Shown piece after piece: positions 8,729-16,704 of a stretch of 64,000 nt of DNA; the stretch's first letter is position 1, and each line of letters starts with the position of its first letter. The stretch covers positions 310,001 through 374,000 of the forward strand of contig NZ_FQWE01000001.1 in NCBI RefSeq assembly GCF_900129575.1, written 5' to 3'. A program made the position numbers and the translations under genes. The DNA is from Flavobacterium segetis. Its GTDB lineage: Bacteria; Bacteroidota; Bacteroidia; Flavobacteriales; Flavobacteriaceae. The notes below the pieces were generated by a model, which saw only the letters and a list, made by a program, of their open reading frames with translations, searched no databases and had not been told where the DNA came from.

Positions 8729-9046
8729 ATGTTCGATACAATAAAAAAACTGCTAGGATTTGGGCCAAACGTAAATTACAGTGAATTAGTAAAACAAGGT
8801 GCAATTATTTTAGACGTTCGAAGCAAAGGAGAATATGCAGGTGGACATATAAATGGTTCCATCAACATTTCAGTAGATACCTTAAGCAATAATTTGGACA
8901 AACTAAAAGACAAGGACAAAACAATTATTACTTGTTGCGCTTCAGGAATGCGTAGCGCTTCAGCTAAAAGTATTTTAAAATCAAAAGGATTTACATCAGT
9001 CTATAATGGCGGTGGATGGAGCAGTTTGAAAAATAAAATTCAGTAA
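8729..9046 (+). CDS. Second rhodanese-like sulfurtransferase
   Basis: 105-residue rhodanese domain, paralogous to its upstream neighbour. ILDVRSKGEYAGGHINGS is the CH2A-like signature and CCASGMRSA is the active-site loop. The first 20 residues (MFDTIKKLLGFGPNVNYSEL) are amphipathic, as seen in rhodaneses that sit near the membrane; there is no cleavable signal. Co-transcribed with 8439-8723 and ended by a strong bidirectional terminator. Confidence 0.9.
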   Translation: MFDTIKKLLGFGPNVNYSELVKQGAIILDVRSKGEYAGGHINGSINISVDTLSNNLDKLKDKDKTIITCCASGMRSASAKSILKSKGFTSVYNGGGWSSLKNKIQ

Positions 9047-9107
9047 TAAATAGGATTATTTAAAAATTGTAACACAAGATATTTTAGTAATTACTTTATT
9101 TATCAAA

Positions 9108-9140
9108 ATGTAAAAGCCCGCATCTCGCGGGCTTTTACAT
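9108..9140. terminator. Bidirectional terminator between rhodanese operon and OYE gene
   Basis: A perfect hairpin has a 14-base-pair stem ATGTAAAAGCCCGC / GCGGGCTTTTACAT around a five-base loop ATCTC. It lies between two convergent genes, and the GC core with flanking A and T runs works for both strands. Confidence 0.85.
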
Positions 9141-9164
9141 GAACTATATTGCTGATCGTTCACG

Positions 9165-10259
9165 TTATTCTTTCATCGTAGGATAATCAATATACCCTTC
9201 CTCAGTTGCTGTATAAAATGTAGCTTGATCAGGTGTATTTAGTGGAGCGTCATTTTCAAAACGAGCTACTAAATCAGGATTAGCGATAAATGGCACTCCA
9301 TAAGCAACAAGATCTGCATATCCTTCTTCAATAACTTTAATACCTGTTTCTTTTGTAAAACCTTTATTAATAATCAATGTACCATTATACAACGGTCTAA
9401 AATGTTTTGCAACTTCGGTTACCGCATAAGGCACATCATCAACTGGAACATAGGGCTCTGTTAAATGAATATAAGCCAAGCCGTAATCATTTAAGCGATT
9501 CACAATATATTCATGTGTAGGAATAGTATCGATATCTAGCATCATACCTTGCGCATTATGCAAGCTAGGATTTAGTCGAACGCCGACTTTAGCATAGTCA
9601 ATCACACCTTTGAACGCATCTAGTATATCAAACAATATTCTAGCCTTATTTTCCATAGAACCGCCATATTGATCTGAGCGATGATTAGAATATCCGTTAA
9701 AAAACTGTTGTAATAAATATCCATTTGCAGCATGCAGTTCTATACCATCAAAACCTGCAATCAAAGCATTTTTAGCTCCGTTTACAAAGTCTAATACCGT
9801 TTGTTTTATATCTTCAATTGTCATTTCTTTTGGGACAACCGTATCTACAAAACCGTCATTTGTATAGGCTTTTGCTAAGGGATTTAAGGCTGAAGGTGCG
9901 TGGGGCAGCTCTCCATTATGTAAATCTGGATGTGATAATCGGCCAGTGTGCCAAAGTTGAGCAAATATTTTTCCCCCTTTATCATGAACCGCTTTTGTAA
10001 CTAATTTCCATCCTTCAGTTTGTGCTTCACTATAAATTCCCGGTACATTTATAAAACCTACTGCTTTAGTACTTACAAATGTTCCCTCGCTTATAATTAG
10101 ACCCGCAGTAACTCTTTGCTCGTAATATTTAGCAGTCAGTGCCGTAGCAACATTCCCCTCGTTATTAGAACGGCTGCGTGTCATAGGCGCCATAACAATT
10201 CTATTTTTAAGTTCTATATTTCCTAAAGTATAGGGTTGCATTAATATTATTTTACTCAT
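9165..10259 (-). CDS. nemA: Alkene reductase, Old Yellow Enzyme family
   Basis: FMN-dependent NAD(P)H oxidoreductase that reduces activated C=C bonds and often nitro compounds. The 364 residues fit the NemA/OYE length. LKNRIVMAPMTRSR (18-30) is the FMN-binding N-terminus and QLWHTGRLSHPDLHNG follows near 101. ELHAANGYLLQQF carries the substrate-binding pair His176/Asn179 and the proton donor Tyr181. The TIM-barrel C-terminus ends near ATEEGYIDYPTM. The family call is firm; the symbol is by analogy. It sits between a convergent rhodanese operon and the Rossmann-like/Crp pair, about 55 bases downstream of the former. Confidence 0.93.
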   Translation of the reverse strand: MSKIILMQPYTLGNIELKNRIVMAPMTRSRSNNEGNVATALTAKYYEQRVTAGLIISEGTFVSTKAVGFINVPGIYSEAQTEGWKLVTKAVHDKGGKIFAQLWHTGRLSHPDLHNGELPHAPSALNPLAKAYTNDGFVDTVVPKEMTIEDIKQTVLDFVNGAKNALIAGFDGIELHAANGYLLQQFFNGYSNHRSDQYGGSMENKARILFDILDAFKGVIDYAKVGVRLNPSLHNAQGMMLDIDTIPTHEYIVNRLNDYGLAYIHLTEPYVPVDDVPYAVTEVAKHFRPLYNGTLIINKGFTKETGIKVIEEGYADLVAYGVPFIANPDLVARFENDAPLNTPDQATFYTATEEGYIDYPTMKE

Positions 10260-10313
10260 TGATTTTAAATTAAATTATTGTTTATTATTGTTTACTATTT
10301 GTCAAGCTAAATG

Positions 10314-10781
10314 TTATGATAAAGCTCCCGCATAATTGGTATTTTGATGATCGTGATCCTTTAAAAAAATGCCAAGATGGTCCATTTCTAACTCTGTTAT
10401 AAATAGAACTTTCGAGAAAGGAAACAAAGCCAACATCGCTTCAGGATTTATACTCTCGTGATATTGATTCTTTTTATCCAGTAAAACAATGACCACTTTA
10501 CCGGTAGCCACCATCTTAATTTGTCTTACTAAGTCCTTATTTCTCAAATACGCATTTGAAATAACAATAATATCAGCTTCCCAGCTAGCATTGATAGCGC
10601 AACTCATTACCTCTACTTTTTTATTATAGTTTTTCAAGTGATTTATAAAAAAAACATCATTTAACACTTCTAAATTATAGTCAAAAAGTAATACAACATT
10701 ATTTTGATCCGTAATAGATAGTAATGAAACAATTCCAGATTTTGAAAGTCCGATTGCTGCATATGTTTTTATAAATGACAT
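10314..10781 (-). CDS. Hypothetical Rossmann-like protein
   Basis: 155 residues. The start is placed at 10781 (MSFIKTYAAIGLSKSGIV) rather than 10844, because a minus-7 element TAACTTTG lies at 10800-10807 and the transcript should begin near 10795. The N-terminus strand-Gly-x-Ser-x-Ser-Gly-helix looks like a degenerate dinucleotide-binding loop, followed by VLLFDYNLEVLNDV with an acidic residue at the end of strand 2. Later strands are hydrophobic (ADIIVISNAYL, KVVIVLLDKKN). It may be a remnant NAD(P)-binding domain. No catalytic motif was recognised and function is unknown. Confidence 0.65.
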   Translation of the reverse strand: MSFIKTYAAIGLSKSGIVSLLSITDQNNVVLLFDYNLEVLNDVFFINHLKNYNKKVEVMSCAINASWEADIIVISNAYLRNKDLVRQIKMVATGKVVIVLLDKKNQYHESINPEAMLALFPFSKVLFITELEMDHLGIFLKDHDHQNTNYAGALS

Positions 10782-10799
10782 TAACTGGTATTTAAAGTA

Positions 10800-10807
10800 C
10801 AAAGTTA
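10800..10807 (-). promoter_or_regulatory. Minus-7 element for the 10314-10781 gene
   Basis: TAACTTTG on the minus strand fits TAnnTTTG. It lies inside the longer alternative reading frame and so decides the start at 10781. Confidence 0.6.
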
Positions 10808-10874
10808 AGGCTAGCGTAACATCTTTTCCATTGATGTAAAGCAAGAAATTCTATTGATTTAAGTCAACAGAAAA

Positions 10875-11456
10875 TTAGATTCTTGTATTAATTTGCTTTC
10901 GAACTCTACTTACCGTTTCTGGCTTTAAACCTAAGTACGAAGCAATCATGTGCTGAGGAACACGTTTTATAATTCCAGGATAGGCTAAACCTAACTTAAT
11001 GTATTTTTCTTCGGCAGTTTCTGTTAAGGTTGAATTAATTCTTGCTTGATTAGCAATATAAGCGTTTTGCAATAGTAAGCGTTGGTATCTTTCAAACATT
11101 GGAATTTTATCCATCAATGCTTCTCTCGCTTCCATAGTTAATAATAGGAGTTCGCAATCCTCAAGTGCTTCAATAGTATAAATAGAATTACTCTTTGTTA
11201 AAAAACTAGATAAATCAGTAATCCACCAGCCTTCAATGGCAAATTGAACAACATGCTCATTCCCTTTTTCATCAGTAAAAAAAGAGCGCAAAATGCCATT
11301 TTCAACAAATGCATTATAAATACAAACATCCCCTTCTTGTAATAAAGTTTGTTTTTTACGCAACTTTTTAGGAATAAAAAAGCTTTTATAAACCTCCTTA
11401 TCGTCCTCATTTAGGGTTACTTTTTCCTGAATACTTTTGAATAATTGTTCAAACAT
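10875..11456 (-). CDS. Crp/Fnr family transcriptional regulator
   Basis: 193 residues: a cyclic-nucleotide-binding-like beta-barrel (about 10-120), a dimerisation helix (125-145) and a C-terminal winged helix (about 150-193). The latter includes PQHMIASYLGLKPETVSRVR, the recognition helix. The sensor domain lacks the canonical cAMP-binding PRSA arginine-serine pair and has no Cys cluster, so neither cAMP nor an FeS cluster is implied; ligand unknown. It is a candidate for the GTAAC-N4-GTTAC palindrome at 8323. Divergent from transketolase across about 150 bases. Confidence 0.9.
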   Translation of the reverse strand: MFEQLFKSIQEKVTLNEDDKEVYKSFFIPKKLRKKQTLLQEGDVCIYNAFVENGILRSFFTDEKGNEHVVQFAIEGWWITDLSSFLTKSNSIYTIEALEDCELLLLTMEAREALMDKIPMFERYQRLLLQNAYIANQARINSTLTETAEEKYIKLGLAYPGIIKRVPQHMIASYLGLKPETVSRVRKQINTRI

Positions 11457-11577
11457 ATTCGCAAGATAGTAAATACTCTATGGTTGACGAAAAATAGTAT
11501 TGGTCAAAAAAATTAAAACCCTTGATAACTATTAATAAATCAAAAAATGGAAATATCCATAAATCAAAATATCTGAT

Positions 11578-11585
11578 TATCTTTG
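11578..11585 (+). promoter_or_regulatory. Minus-7 element for transketolase
   Basis: TATCTTTG fits TAnnTTTG, 23 bases before the ATG at 11609. It supports that start over an upstream in-frame ATA/ATG context beginning at 11522. Confidence 0.55.
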
Positions 11586-11608
11586 CCAAGTCTAATTTTA
11601 ACACACAA

Positions 11609-12463
11609 ATGAAACCGAACACACAACAATTAAACGATTTAACTATCCAAGTACGAAGAGATATTCTTCGAATGGTACACGCAGTAAACTCCGGTCATCC
11701 TGGTGGTTCACTAGGTTGCACAGAATTCCTTGTGGCATTATACCAAAATATAATGGATCGCAAAGAGGGTTTTGACATGGACGGAATGGGAGAAGACATT
11801 TTCTTTCTTTCAAACGGACATATATCTCCTGTATTTTATAGCGTTTTAGCAAGAAGCGGATATTTTCCAGTGGCAGAACTAGCCACTTTTCGTTTGATTA
11901 ATTCACGATTACAAGGACATCCTACTACTCACGATGCTTTACCGGGAGTGCGAATTGCATCTGGTTCATTAGGACAAGGTTTATCTGTAGCAATTGGCGC
12001 TGCACAAGCTAAAAAACTAAACGATGATTCGCATATTATTTATACGCTTCACGGTGATGGTGAATTGCAAGAAGGGCAAAACTGGGAAGCAATTATGTAC
12101 GCATCAGCAAAAAAAGTAGACAATCTAATTGCTACCATTGATTTAAACGGAAAACAGATTGATGGAACTACTGATGAAGTTTTAGCCATGGGGAGTATCA
12201 GAGCTAAATTTGAAGCTTTTGACTGGGACGTTTTAGACATTGAAAAAGGGAATGATCTTGAAGCTATTATTGCTGGTTTGAATGAGGCAAAATCAAGAAC
12301 TGGAAAAGGAAAACCAGTTTGTATATTATTGCACACAGAGATGGGCAACGGAGTCGATTTTATGATGAACACGCATGCTTGGCACGGTAAAGCACCTAAC
12401 GACACACAACTAGAAATTGGCTTGGCTCAAAATTATAATACTGGCGGAAATTCAGACTATTAG
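11609..12463 (+). CDS. Transketolase N-terminal subunit (split transketolase)
   Basis: 284-residue thiamine-diphosphate-binding half of a two-protein transketolase, which shuttles two-carbon ketol units in the non-oxidative pentose phosphate pathway. Start chosen at MKPNTQQLNDLTIQ, supported by a promoter element ending at 11585. VNSGHPGGSLGCTEFL is the classic N-terminal motif and LSNGHISPVFYSVLA follows. The TPP/Mg motif begins GDGELQEGQNWEA (Asp of GDG) and ends in ATIDLNGKQIDG. The C-terminal pyrimidine domain is encoded separately at 12548. Confidence 0.94.
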   Translation: MKPNTQQLNDLTIQVRRDILRMVHAVNSGHPGGSLGCTEFLVALYQNIMDRKEGFDMDGMGEDIFFLSNGHISPVFYSVLARSGYFPVAELATFRLINSRLQGHPTTHDALPGVRIASGSLGQGLSVAIGAAQAKKLNDDSHIIYTLHGDGELQEGQNWEAIMYASAKKVDNLIATIDLNGKQIDGTTDEVLAMGSIRAKFEAFDWDVLDIEKGNDLEAIIAGLNEAKSRTGKGKPVCILLHTEMGNGVDFMMNTHAWHGKAPNDTQLEIGLAQNYNTGGNSDY

Positions 12464-12465
12464 AA

Positions 12466-12520
12466 AGTGTTCAGTTGTCATCTCCAGCGCAGTCGAGAGA
12501 CAGAAAATAGTGTTCAGTTG
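12466..12520 (+). repeat. 12-base direct repeats around a short REP-like insert
   Basis: AGTGTTCAGTTG occurs exactly at 12466-12477 and 12509-12520. Between them is a 31-base segment with the core AGCGCAGTCG, also found in the inverted repeat at 52971-53044, and a partial inverted repeat (TCTC/GAGA). The arrangement resembles a small inserted repeat flanked by a duplicated target, in the spacer between the two transketolase halves. Confidence 0.55.
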
Positions 12521-12547
12521 AATACTGCTATAAATCTAAATTAGAAA

Positions 12548-13501
12548 ATGAAAAAATATACAAATACAGGAAGTAAGGATACGCGCTCAGGTTTTGGAGC
12601 GGGAATGACAGAATTAGGTCAAAAAAATGAAAATGTAGTAGCACTTTGTGCCGATTTAATAGGATCATTAAAATTTGATGATTTCAAGAAAAATCATCCT
12701 GAGCGTTTTTTCCAAATTGGAATTGCTGAGGCAAACATGATTGGAATCGCAGCAGGATTAACTATTGGAGGAAAAATTCCTTTTACAGGCACTTTCGCTA
12801 ATTTTTCTACAGGAAGAGTTTACGATCAAATTCGTCAATCAGTGGCCTATTCAGAGAAAAATGTAAAAATTTGTGCCTCACACGCAGGTTTAACATTAGG
12901 AGAAGATGGAGCTACACACCAAATCCTTGAAGATATTGGTTTGATGAAAATGCTACCTGGAATGACGGTTATCAATACTTGCGATTACAATCAAACAAAA
13001 GCGGCGACATTAGCTATTGCTGATCATCATGGACCGGTTTATTTGCGCTTTGGTCGTCCCGTTGTTCCTAATTTTATGCCAGCTGACCAGCCATTTGAAA
13101 TTGGTAAAGCCATTGTTTTAACTGAAGGTTCTGATGTCACTATTGTGGCAACAGGTCATTTAGTATGGGAGGCTCTAATTGCAGCTGAAGCTTTAGAAGC
13201 GCAAGGAATTTCTGCTGAAGTCATTAATATTCATACCATTAAACCATTGGATGAAGAGGCTATTTTAAATTCATTAGCTAAAACTAAATGTGTTGTCACT
13301 GCTGAAGAACATAATATTTTAGGTGGTCTTGGCGAAAGCATTTCAAGAGTTTTAGCGCTAAACAGTCCATTACCTCAGGAATTTGTTGCCGTGAATGACA
13401 GTTTCGGTGAATCAGGAACACCAGAACAATTAATGGATAAATACAAACTGAACAATCAAGCGATTGTTGAGGCAGTAGAAAGAGTGATGAAAAGAAAATA
13501 A
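12548..13501 (+). CDS. Transketolase C-terminal subunit (split transketolase)
   Basis: 317-residue partner of the preceding gene, carrying the pyrimidine-binding and C-terminal domains. FQIGIAEANMIGIAAGLTIG contains the catalytic Glu that protonates the TPP aminopyrimidine. SHAGLTLGEDGATHQ holds the substrate-binding His/Asp region, and GPVYLRFGRPVVP closes the Pyr domain. The C-terminal domain carries VVTAEEHNILGGLGE. Splitting transketolase into two adjacent genes is common in Bacteroidota and Firmicutes. The 84-base spacer with a repeat is unusually long for partners made in equal amounts. Confidence 0.94.
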   Translation: MKKYTNTGSKDTRSGFGAGMTELGQKNENVVALCADLIGSLKFDDFKKNHPERFFQIGIAEANMIGIAAGLTIGGKIPFTGTFANFSTGRVYDQIRQSVAYSEKNVKICASHAGLTLGEDGATHQILEDIGLMKMLPGMTVINTCDYNQTKAATLAIADHHGPVYLRFGRPVVPNFMPADQPFEIGKAIVLTEGSDVTIVATGHLVWEALIAAEALEAQGISAEVINIHTIKPLDEEAILNSLAKTKCVVTAEEHNILGGLGESISRVLALNSPLPQEFVAVNDSFGESGTPEQLMDKYKLNNQAIVEAVERVMKRK

Positions 13502-13520
13502 TTCCTTTTATTATTGAACA

Positions 13521-13561
13521 AAAAAAATCCAGCTTACCTTGTGGTAAACTGGATTTTTTTG
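13521..13561. terminator. Bidirectional terminator after transketolase
   Basis: The stem AAAAAAATCCAG / CTGGATTTTTTT continues into CTTACC/GGTAAA around a TTGT loop. It lies between the convergent transketolase and FKBP genes. Confidence 0.85.
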
Positions 13562-13575
13562 TTTGATATTCTATA

Positions 13576-14556
13576 TTAATTACATTTTACTAAATGTCTT
13601 TTTACTCTTTCAGGATTAGTTGTATTGCCATCGCATGCGGGAATATCTGCAAAAGGAATAATAGTTCCGTTTGCTGCTGTTATTTCTTTTCTCGTGCTCA
13701 CTCCATCTCCATCATCATCGCTATCAAGAAAATTAGGAATTCCATCTCCATCCGTATCATCTGGGTTTAACGTGCCTGTTGGTAATAAACGCATATAACC
13801 ATCGCCATTTAGATCCTCTAAATAATTCAAAATCCCATCACCATCTGAATCAACTCTGTTAATTGCGTATAGTTTAATGCTAAAAACTAACGGAGCATAA
13901 GCAGGAATAGTTGCACTTCCCGAATTGTAATAACCTAACCCTGACGGAATGAAGAAAACTCCCGCTCCAAAATCAGTATAAGAAACTGTTCCATCTGGAT
14001 TAGATGTGAAATCTCCTGATTTAAATTCTGGGAACAACTCAGCCCAACCAGTGATTAAAGGTGCAGTTGGATTGTACAAATAAAAGAAATTTTGTGGAGT
14101 TTTTGATTCTTCAAAAAATGTTGCTGTCAAAGTTTCAACTTCAGCTACCTTTTTACGAGCTAGATATTCTCCCTTATAAGCAGTAAATATACCGTCGGTA
14201 TTAGATGGTGACATCCCTACCCCTTCTCTTAAAATCAAATAATAGACTTTATAAGTAACGCTATTATAAACAGCCTCCTTACTTAAAAGTTTTGGAAACG
14301 CAGTGCTGTTCAAATAGGAATAAATAGGAGTTTGGCTTCCGCCCGCAGGAATTTTTAAAATTTTAGTATCCACATCAGCAGATAAGTCTTCGATATAATA
14401 GGTTTTTAAATATTCTTCAATATCATTTAAATCAGTTGCATACTGTACTGCATATTCTCTTGGCGGAGTAATAGGTGCTGCGGGATCATCTTTTGAACAT
14501 GAAAATAAAGTGACAGTTGTAATTAATAGAATAAAATAATACTTAAATTTGTTCAT
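13576..14556 (-). CDS. FKBP-type peptidyl-prolyl isomerase lipoprotein with calcium-binding repeats
   Basis: 326-residue predicted lipoprotein. The start at 14556 gives the signal MNKFKYYFILLITTVTLFSC with a lipobox Cys; an extra 11 codons upstream would spoil the signal peptide. Residues about 125-235 form an FKBP domain, recognisable by LITGWAELFPEFKSG, GVFFIPSGLGYYN, and the closing segment with APLVFSIKLYAI. It is followed by thrombospondin-type-3-like Asp-rich repeats (DSDGDGILNYLEDLNGDG, DDTDGDGIPNFLDSDDDGDG) that should bind calcium. It probably assists folding of envelope proteins. Isomerase activity is inferred from the fold; the domain is divergent. Confidence 0.85.
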   Translation of the reverse strand: MNKFKYYFILLITTVTLFSCSKDDPAAPITPPREYAVQYATDLNDIEEYLKTYYIEDLSADVDTKILKIPAGGSQTPIYSYLNSTAFPKLLSKEAVYNSVTYKVYYLILREGVGMSPSNTDGIFTAYKGEYLARKKVAEVETLTATFFEESKTPQNFFYLYNPTAPLITGWAELFPEFKSGDFTSNPDGTVSYTDFGAGVFFIPSGLGYYNSGSATIPAYAPLVFSIKLYAINRVDSDGDGILNYLEDLNGDGYMRLLPTGTLNPDDTDGDGIPNFLDSDDDGDGVSTRKEITAANGTIIPFADIPACDGNTTNPERVKRHLVKCN

Positions 14557-14591
14557 TATAGCTAAATTTTTTAAGTGCGCAAGATACAATA

Positions 14592-14622
14592 TTGATTGAT
14601 TTTTGTAAACTATTTAACTTTG
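14592..14622 (+). promoter_or_regulatory. Promoter for the S4-domain gene
   Basis: TTG (14592-14594), a 20-base spacer and TAACTTTG (14615-14622). Transcription from about 14627 fixes the start codon at 14638 and excludes an upstream ATG at 14596. Confidence 0.6.
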
Positions 14623-14637
14623 ATTTTTGAAAAATAT

Positions 14638-15021
14638 ATGAGAATAGATAAATATTTATGGTGCGTACGCTACTATAAAACGAGAAACATGGTTACTGAA
14701 GCCTGCAAAAAAAATCACGTTACTGTGAATGGTCTTGTTGCTAAGCCTTCTAAGGAAGTTTTTGCAACTGATAAAATCACCTTTAGGAAAGACCAAATTA
14801 CTCAAATCATTACTGTTTTAGACATTCCCGAAAATCGCGTTGGCGCAAAGCTAGTGGATATTTATAGACGAAATGACACGCCGGAAGAAGCCTATCAACA
14901 CTTAGAACTTTTAAAATTATCGAAGGAACATTATCGAAAAAATGGAACTGGACGACCTACAAAGAAAGATCGAAGGGACATAGACGAATTTGGAAATGAG
15001 ATCATAATCGAAGAAGATTAA
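14638..15021 (+). CDS. S4-domain RNA-binding protein (Hsp15-like)
   Basis: 127 residues. The S4 fold is near the N-terminus: MRIDKYLWCVRYYKTRNMVT, then VTVNGLVAKPSKEV and the closing strand. This is the Hsp15/HslR layout, in which the protein rescues stalled 50S subunits carrying peptidyl-tRNA. The C-terminal 40 residues are charged and end in a basic GRPTKKDRRD followed by an acidic tail, as in Bacteroidota homologues. The start is set by the promoter element at 14615-14622. Divergent from the FKBP lipoprotein gene. Confidence 0.88.
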   Translation: MRIDKYLWCVRYYKTRNMVTEACKKNHVTVNGLVAKPSKEVFATDKITFRKDQITQIITVLDIPENRVGAKLVDIYRRNDTPEEAYQHLELLKLSKEHYRKNGTGRPTKKDRRDIDEFGNEIIIEED

Positions 15022-15099
15022 TTTAATTATCCTCCAATCCATTAAAAGCGCCTAGCTAAACCGATTAAAACCTTTTATAATTTTTACAACATAATAAAA

Positions 15100-15600
15100 A
15101 TGAGCAAGAATATCATATTAACGCATCAGGAAATAGAGCATAAAATAAGAAGAATTGCCTACCAGATTTATGAAACCTTTGTAGACGAAGAGGAAATCGT
15201 AATCGCGGGAATTGCCTCCAACGGATATATATTTGCAGAAAAGTTAGCACTAGCCTTAGAACTAATTTCTCCTATTAAAGTAGCACTTTGTAAGGTCCAA
15301 ATAAATAAGTTAAACCCACAATTGCCTGTTACAACCTCGATAACTAAAGAAGATTATGCAAATAAGGGATTGATTTTAGTGGATGATGTTTTGAACTCTG
15401 GAACTACTTTAATCTATGCAGTTAGACATTTTATCGATGTGCCACTTAAAAAATTTAAAACTGCAGTTTTGGTAGATAGAAATCATAAAAAATACCCAGT
15501 TAAGGCTGACTTTAAAGGTATATCACTTTCTACATCGTTACGAGAGCATGTTCAAGTTGTTTTTGATGATGATAAAAATAGTTATGCCTATTTAAGTTAA
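15100..15600 (+). CDS. PyrR-like phosphoribosyltransferase
   Basis: 166-residue type I phosphoribosyltransferase. The PRPP loop GLILVDDVLNSGTTLIYA (about 118-135) has the two acidic residues followed by NSGTT. IVIAGIASNGYIFAEKLA carries the pyrophosphate-loop region. The length and C-terminal LREHVQVVF suggest the PyrR/uracil-PRT-like or hypoxanthine-PRT group often found next to aroK in Flavobacteria. The exact base is not determinable and no attenuator was seen. Its last 9 bases overlap the convergent aroK 3' end. Confidence 0.88.
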   Translation: MSKNIILTHQEIEHKIRRIAYQIYETFVDEEEIVIAGIASNGYIFAEKLALALELISPIKVALCKVQINKLNPQLPVTTSITKEDYANKGLILVDDVLNSGTTLIYAVRHFIDVPLKKFKTAVLVDRNHKKYPVKADFKGISLSTSLREHVQVVFDDDKNSYAYLS

Positions 15601-16110
15601 TATGGCAACAATATCATTTGCAACAACATCAATCGTTTTGTCATCCACTACAACTTTATATTGTGCCTGATTGTAATAAAAGCTCCTTTCAAATAGATGT
15701 GTTGCAATAAACTCCTTCATTTCTACATTGCTCTTGCCAGCGATTAGTGGTCTTTTGCTTTTATTAGTTGACAACCTATTAAACAAGGTGTCAATTGAAG
15801 CTTTTAAGTAAACTGAGAAAACACCTTCATCATTAAGTAATTCATGGTTATTAGCGTAGCATGGAGTTCCTCCGCCTAAACCTATTATAAAGATTTCAGG
15901 AGAACTTAATAAATCAACAAAAACCTGATGTTCTAATTTTCTAAAATAGATTTCTCCATGTTTTTCAAAAATTGCATTTATCGATAAATTTGCTTTTTCC
16001 TCAATCTTTCTATCTAAATCGACAAAAGGGATTTGAATGATTTGCGATAATTTATTTGCAATGGTCGACTTGCCACAACCCATATAACCTAACAATATAA
16101 TTTTTTTCAT
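15592..16110 (-). CDS. aroK: Shikimate kinase
   Basis: 172-residue P-loop kinase that phosphorylates shikimate at the 3-OH in the chorismate pathway. Walker A is LLGYMGCGKSTIANKL (Lys15). FVDLDRKIE carries the Mg/shikimate Asp and IFEKHGEIYFRKLE the substrate Arg. LGLGGGTPCYAN is the Walker B-like GGG loop, and SKRPLIAG contains the lid Arg. Length is normal. It is convergent with, and overlaps by 9 bases, the phosphoribosyltransferase gene, so antisense effects at the 3' ends are possible. Confidence 0.95.
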   Translation of the reverse strand: MKKIILLGYMGCGKSTIANKLSQIIQIPFVDLDRKIEEKANLSINAIFEKHGEIYFRKLEHQVFVDLLSSPEIFIIGLGGGTPCYANNHELLNDEGVFSVYLKASIDTLFNRLSTNKSKRPLIAGKSNVEMKEFIATHLFERSFYYNQAQYKVVVDDKTIDVVANDIVAILT

Positions 16111-16181
16111 CTTAATAAAACCTTACAAATTAAGGTGTTGACTATTTATATTTAAAAAAGACAAATTTATAATAAAAATGC

Positions 16182-16213
16182 TTGGAAAACTCCAAAATAA
16201 GTCCTTATATTTG
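16182..16213 (+). promoter_or_regulatory. Promoter of the tRNA operon
   Basis: TTG (16182-16184), a 21-base spacer and TATATTTG (16206-16213), followed by CACCC. It is a strong consensus Bacteroidota promoter with its start about 20 bases before the first tRNA. Confidence 0.8.
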
Positions 16214-16237
16214 CACCCGCATTCAAGGAAAGAAAAA

Positions 16238-16310
16238 GACTCGATAGCTCAGTTGGTAGAGCACATCACTTTTAATGATGGGGTCCTGGGTTCGAGCCCC
16301 AGTCGGGTCA
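16238..16310 (+). tRNA. tRNA-Lys (anticodon TTT), copy 1
   Basis: 73 bases. The acceptor stem GACTCGA pairs with TCGGGTC (one G-U), with discriminator A. The D arm is GCTC-AGTTGGTA-GAGC, the anticodon arm CATCA-CTTTTAA-TGATG (anticodon TTT) and the T arm CTGGG-TTCGAGC-CCCAG. CCA is not encoded. Confidence 0.97.
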
Positions 16311-16349
16311 CAATTTTAGTGATCAACACATAATTTCCTTGAAAGCATT

Positions 16350-16422
16350 GACTCGATAGCTCAGTTGGTAGAGCACATCACTTTTAATGATGGGGTCCTG
16401 GGTTCGAGCCCCAGTCGGGTCA
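16350..16422 (+). tRNA. tRNA-Lys (anticodon TTT), copy 2
   Basis: Base-for-base identical to the copy at 16238-16310, separated by a 39-base spacer. It is the second gene of the three-tRNA operon and a recent or gene-converted duplicate. Confidence 0.97.
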
Positions 16423-16428
16423 CAAAGA

Positions 16429-16455
16429 TAGAGACGTTGCATAGCAACGTCTCTA
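16429..16455. repeat. Perfect hairpin between tRNA-Lys and tRNA-Leu
   Basis: TAGAGACGTTGC, loop ATA, GCAACGTCTCTA: a 12-base-pair perfect stem. There is no U-tract after it and tRNA-Leu follows 9 bases later, so it is not an obvious terminator. The sequence has the look of an interspersed palindromic repeat, or of a processing site in the polycistronic tRNA transcript. Confidence 0.75.
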
Positions 16456-16464
16456 CTTATTTTA

Positions 16465-16547
16465 GGCCACGTGGAGAAACGGTAGACTTGCCAGCTTGAG
16501 GGGCTGGTGCTCGCAAGGGCGTGTGGGTTCAAATCCCACCGTGGTCA
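16465..16547 (+). tRNA. tRNA-Leu (anticodon GAG)
   Basis: 83 bases with a class II variable arm. The acceptor GGCCACG pairs with CGTGGTC (one G-U), with discriminator A. The anticodon arm CCAGC-TTGAGGG-GCTGG gives GAG. The variable arm is TGCTCGCAAGGGCGT and the T arm GTGGG-TTCAAAT-CCCAC. Last gene of the tRNA operon. Confidence 0.95.
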
Positions 16548-16559
16548 CTAAAAAAAATA

Positions 16560-16616
16560 AATGCTAATAAAATAATCAAGAGAGCTTGACTATTTTATTA
16601 GCATTAATTTTATTTT
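16560..16616 (+). terminator. Terminator of the tRNA operon
   Basis: A 21-base stem starting AATGCTAATAAAATA, with a single mismatch and an AGAG loop (16560-16605), is followed by AATTTTATTTT. Confidence 0.8.
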
Positions 16617-16704
16617 AAAACGGAGCATTATTCGCGAATAAGTAGTTAATCCCCGATTAAGCTTAAATTATATAGAAAAACATAAAATCACTTATCGATC
16701 AAAA

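Noticed and set aside
9818..10000. 60-residue plus-strand frame inside the OYE gene
   Set aside because: Lies wholly within a well-supported gene on the other strand and shows no domain.
12464..12547. Frameshift joining the two transketolase genes into one
   Set aside because: Both halves have proper start and stop, and split transketolase is normal in this phylum.
15592..15600. Overlapping 3' ends of phosphoribosyltransferase and aroK as a regulatory device
   Set aside because: A 9-base convergent overlap is common in compact genomes and nothing else suggests function.
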